This document shows positions 6,977 to 7,280 of a stretch of DNA of 7,280 nucleotides, piece by piece (within the stretch, counting starts at the first letter, position 1; every line of letters starts with the position of its first letter). The stretch is from contig JAITMT010000423.1 in the NCBI GenBank assembly GCA_031277235.1, positions 1 to 7,280 on the forward strand, read 5' to 3'. Both the position numbers and the translations under genes were made by a program. The notes beneath the pieces are model-generated. The model saw only the letters and a program-made list of their open reading frames with translations, made no database searches and was not told where the DNA came from. This DNA comes from Tannerella sp. (GTDB taxonomy: Bacteria > Bacteroidota > Bacteroidia > Bacteroidales > Tannerellaceae).

Positions 6977-7009
6977 AAATCCAAAATCGTAAATCTAAAA
7001 TCATAAATT
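6977..7009. repeat. Heptad tandem array (AAATCNN) before the last gene
   Basis: AAATC recurs at exact 7-base intervals at 6977, 6984, 6991 and 6998, and a fifth copy, AAATT, begins at 7005. The two bases between copies vary (CA, GT, TA, AT). The array ends 11 bases before the ATG at 7021, so it occupies the 5' leader or core promoter of that gene. Changes in copy number would move upstream signals relative to the start codon in steps of seven bases. That it has any regulatory role is inference. Confidence 0.6.
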
Positions 7010-7020
7010 AAAATTACAAC

Positions 7021-7280
7021 ATGAAATACTCAATTATTATTCCGATACTGTTATTGACCGGATGCAGCGCTAATCCGGAAATAGAATGCGTACAACTCGA
7101 TCCTCTGGAAAAAGTATTGAAAGAACAGATATATTTCGAGGAAAATGCAGATACTGCCGCCGTGGTTAAAGGCGAAACCGCCACATTTCAATTTGTGTTG
7201 CGAAGCATACACGCTATCCAAAATCTGAAAATAGAAGCAACCGACCTGACCGATGAAAATCAGGCAATTCCGGTTGGCGT
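7021..7280 (+). CDS. Lipoprotein with GH123/DUF4091-like N-terminus (3' end outside window)
   Basis: Eighty-six codons are visible before the window ends; the frame is open throughout. It opens with a short lipoprotein signal peptide, MKYSIIIPILLLTGC, with lipobox LTGC and the lipidated cysteine at residue 15. The mature part reads LDPLEKVLKEQIYFEENA, then VVKGETATFQFVLRS and IQNLKIEATDL. A 'position-plus-LDPL.KV' opening followed by a KGE.A.FQFV.R strand resembles the all-beta N-terminal domain of GH123 and DUF4091 glycoside hydrolase-like proteins. The catalytic domain is not in view, so neither family nor activity is settled. GH123 enzymes are beta-N-acetylgalactosaminidases; if this call holds, the protein would trim glycans at the surface or in the periplasm for the SusC/SusD pair upstream. 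A non-enzymatic surface lipoprotein remains possible. The ATG follows an A-rich leader without a clear Shine-Dalgarno sequence, as usual in this phylum. Confidence 0.6.
   Translation, partial: MKYSIIIPILLLTGCSANPEIECVQLDPLEKVLKEQIYFEENADTAAVVKGETATFQFVLRSIHAIQNLKIEATDLTDENQAIPVG

Overview
The window looks like the regulatory and uptake end of a polysaccharide utilization locus (PUL) from a member of the Bacteroidota, probably Bacteroidales. The evidence is the adjacent SusC/SusD pair with family-typical motifs, an anti-sigma factor of the FecR type with a C-terminal DUF4974-like region, AT-rich intergenic DNA without strong Shine-Dalgarno sequences, and lipoprotein signals on the surface proteins. 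All genes lie on the + strand.

Layout. Positions 1-468 hold no gene I can support. This stretch carries short palindromes whose arms differ while a CC-N3/4-GG core is kept, arranged into two larger coaxial inverted repeats (43-200 and 262-345) plus smaller hairpins up to about 383. Positions 469-1449 encode a FecR-family anti-sigma factor with a GTG start. A 119-base leader with a perfect 9-bp hairpin follows. Positions 1569-5015 encode a SusC/RagA-type TonB-dependent outer-membrane transporter with an N-terminal STN domain. Nineteen bases later, 5035-6864 encode its SusD/RagB-type surface lipoprotein. A strong intrinsic terminator stands at 6873-6910. The next spacer (to 7020) contains an exact 7-bp-period tandem array. 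The last gene starts at 7021 and runs off the window; it is a lipoprotein whose N-terminus resembles the N-terminal domain of GH123/DUF4091 glycoside hydrolase-like proteins.

How the parts work together (inference from known families): SusD caps SusC on the cell surface and delivers a glycan into the transporter. The STN domain of SusC would report transport to the periplasmic part of the FecR protein, which would release an ECF sigma factor that switches on the locus. No sigma gene is visible, although one usually sits just upstream of the anti-sigma gene; it may lie beyond the left edge, with the palindrome-rich region in between. ECF/anti-sigma control together with a GH123-like enzyme would suit a host-type, GalNAc-containing glycan, but the substrate cannot be read from this sequence.

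The genes belong to well-known families. The most unusual material is in the non-coding DNA: the palindrome cluster at the left, the leader hairpin before susC, and the heptad array in front of the last gene.
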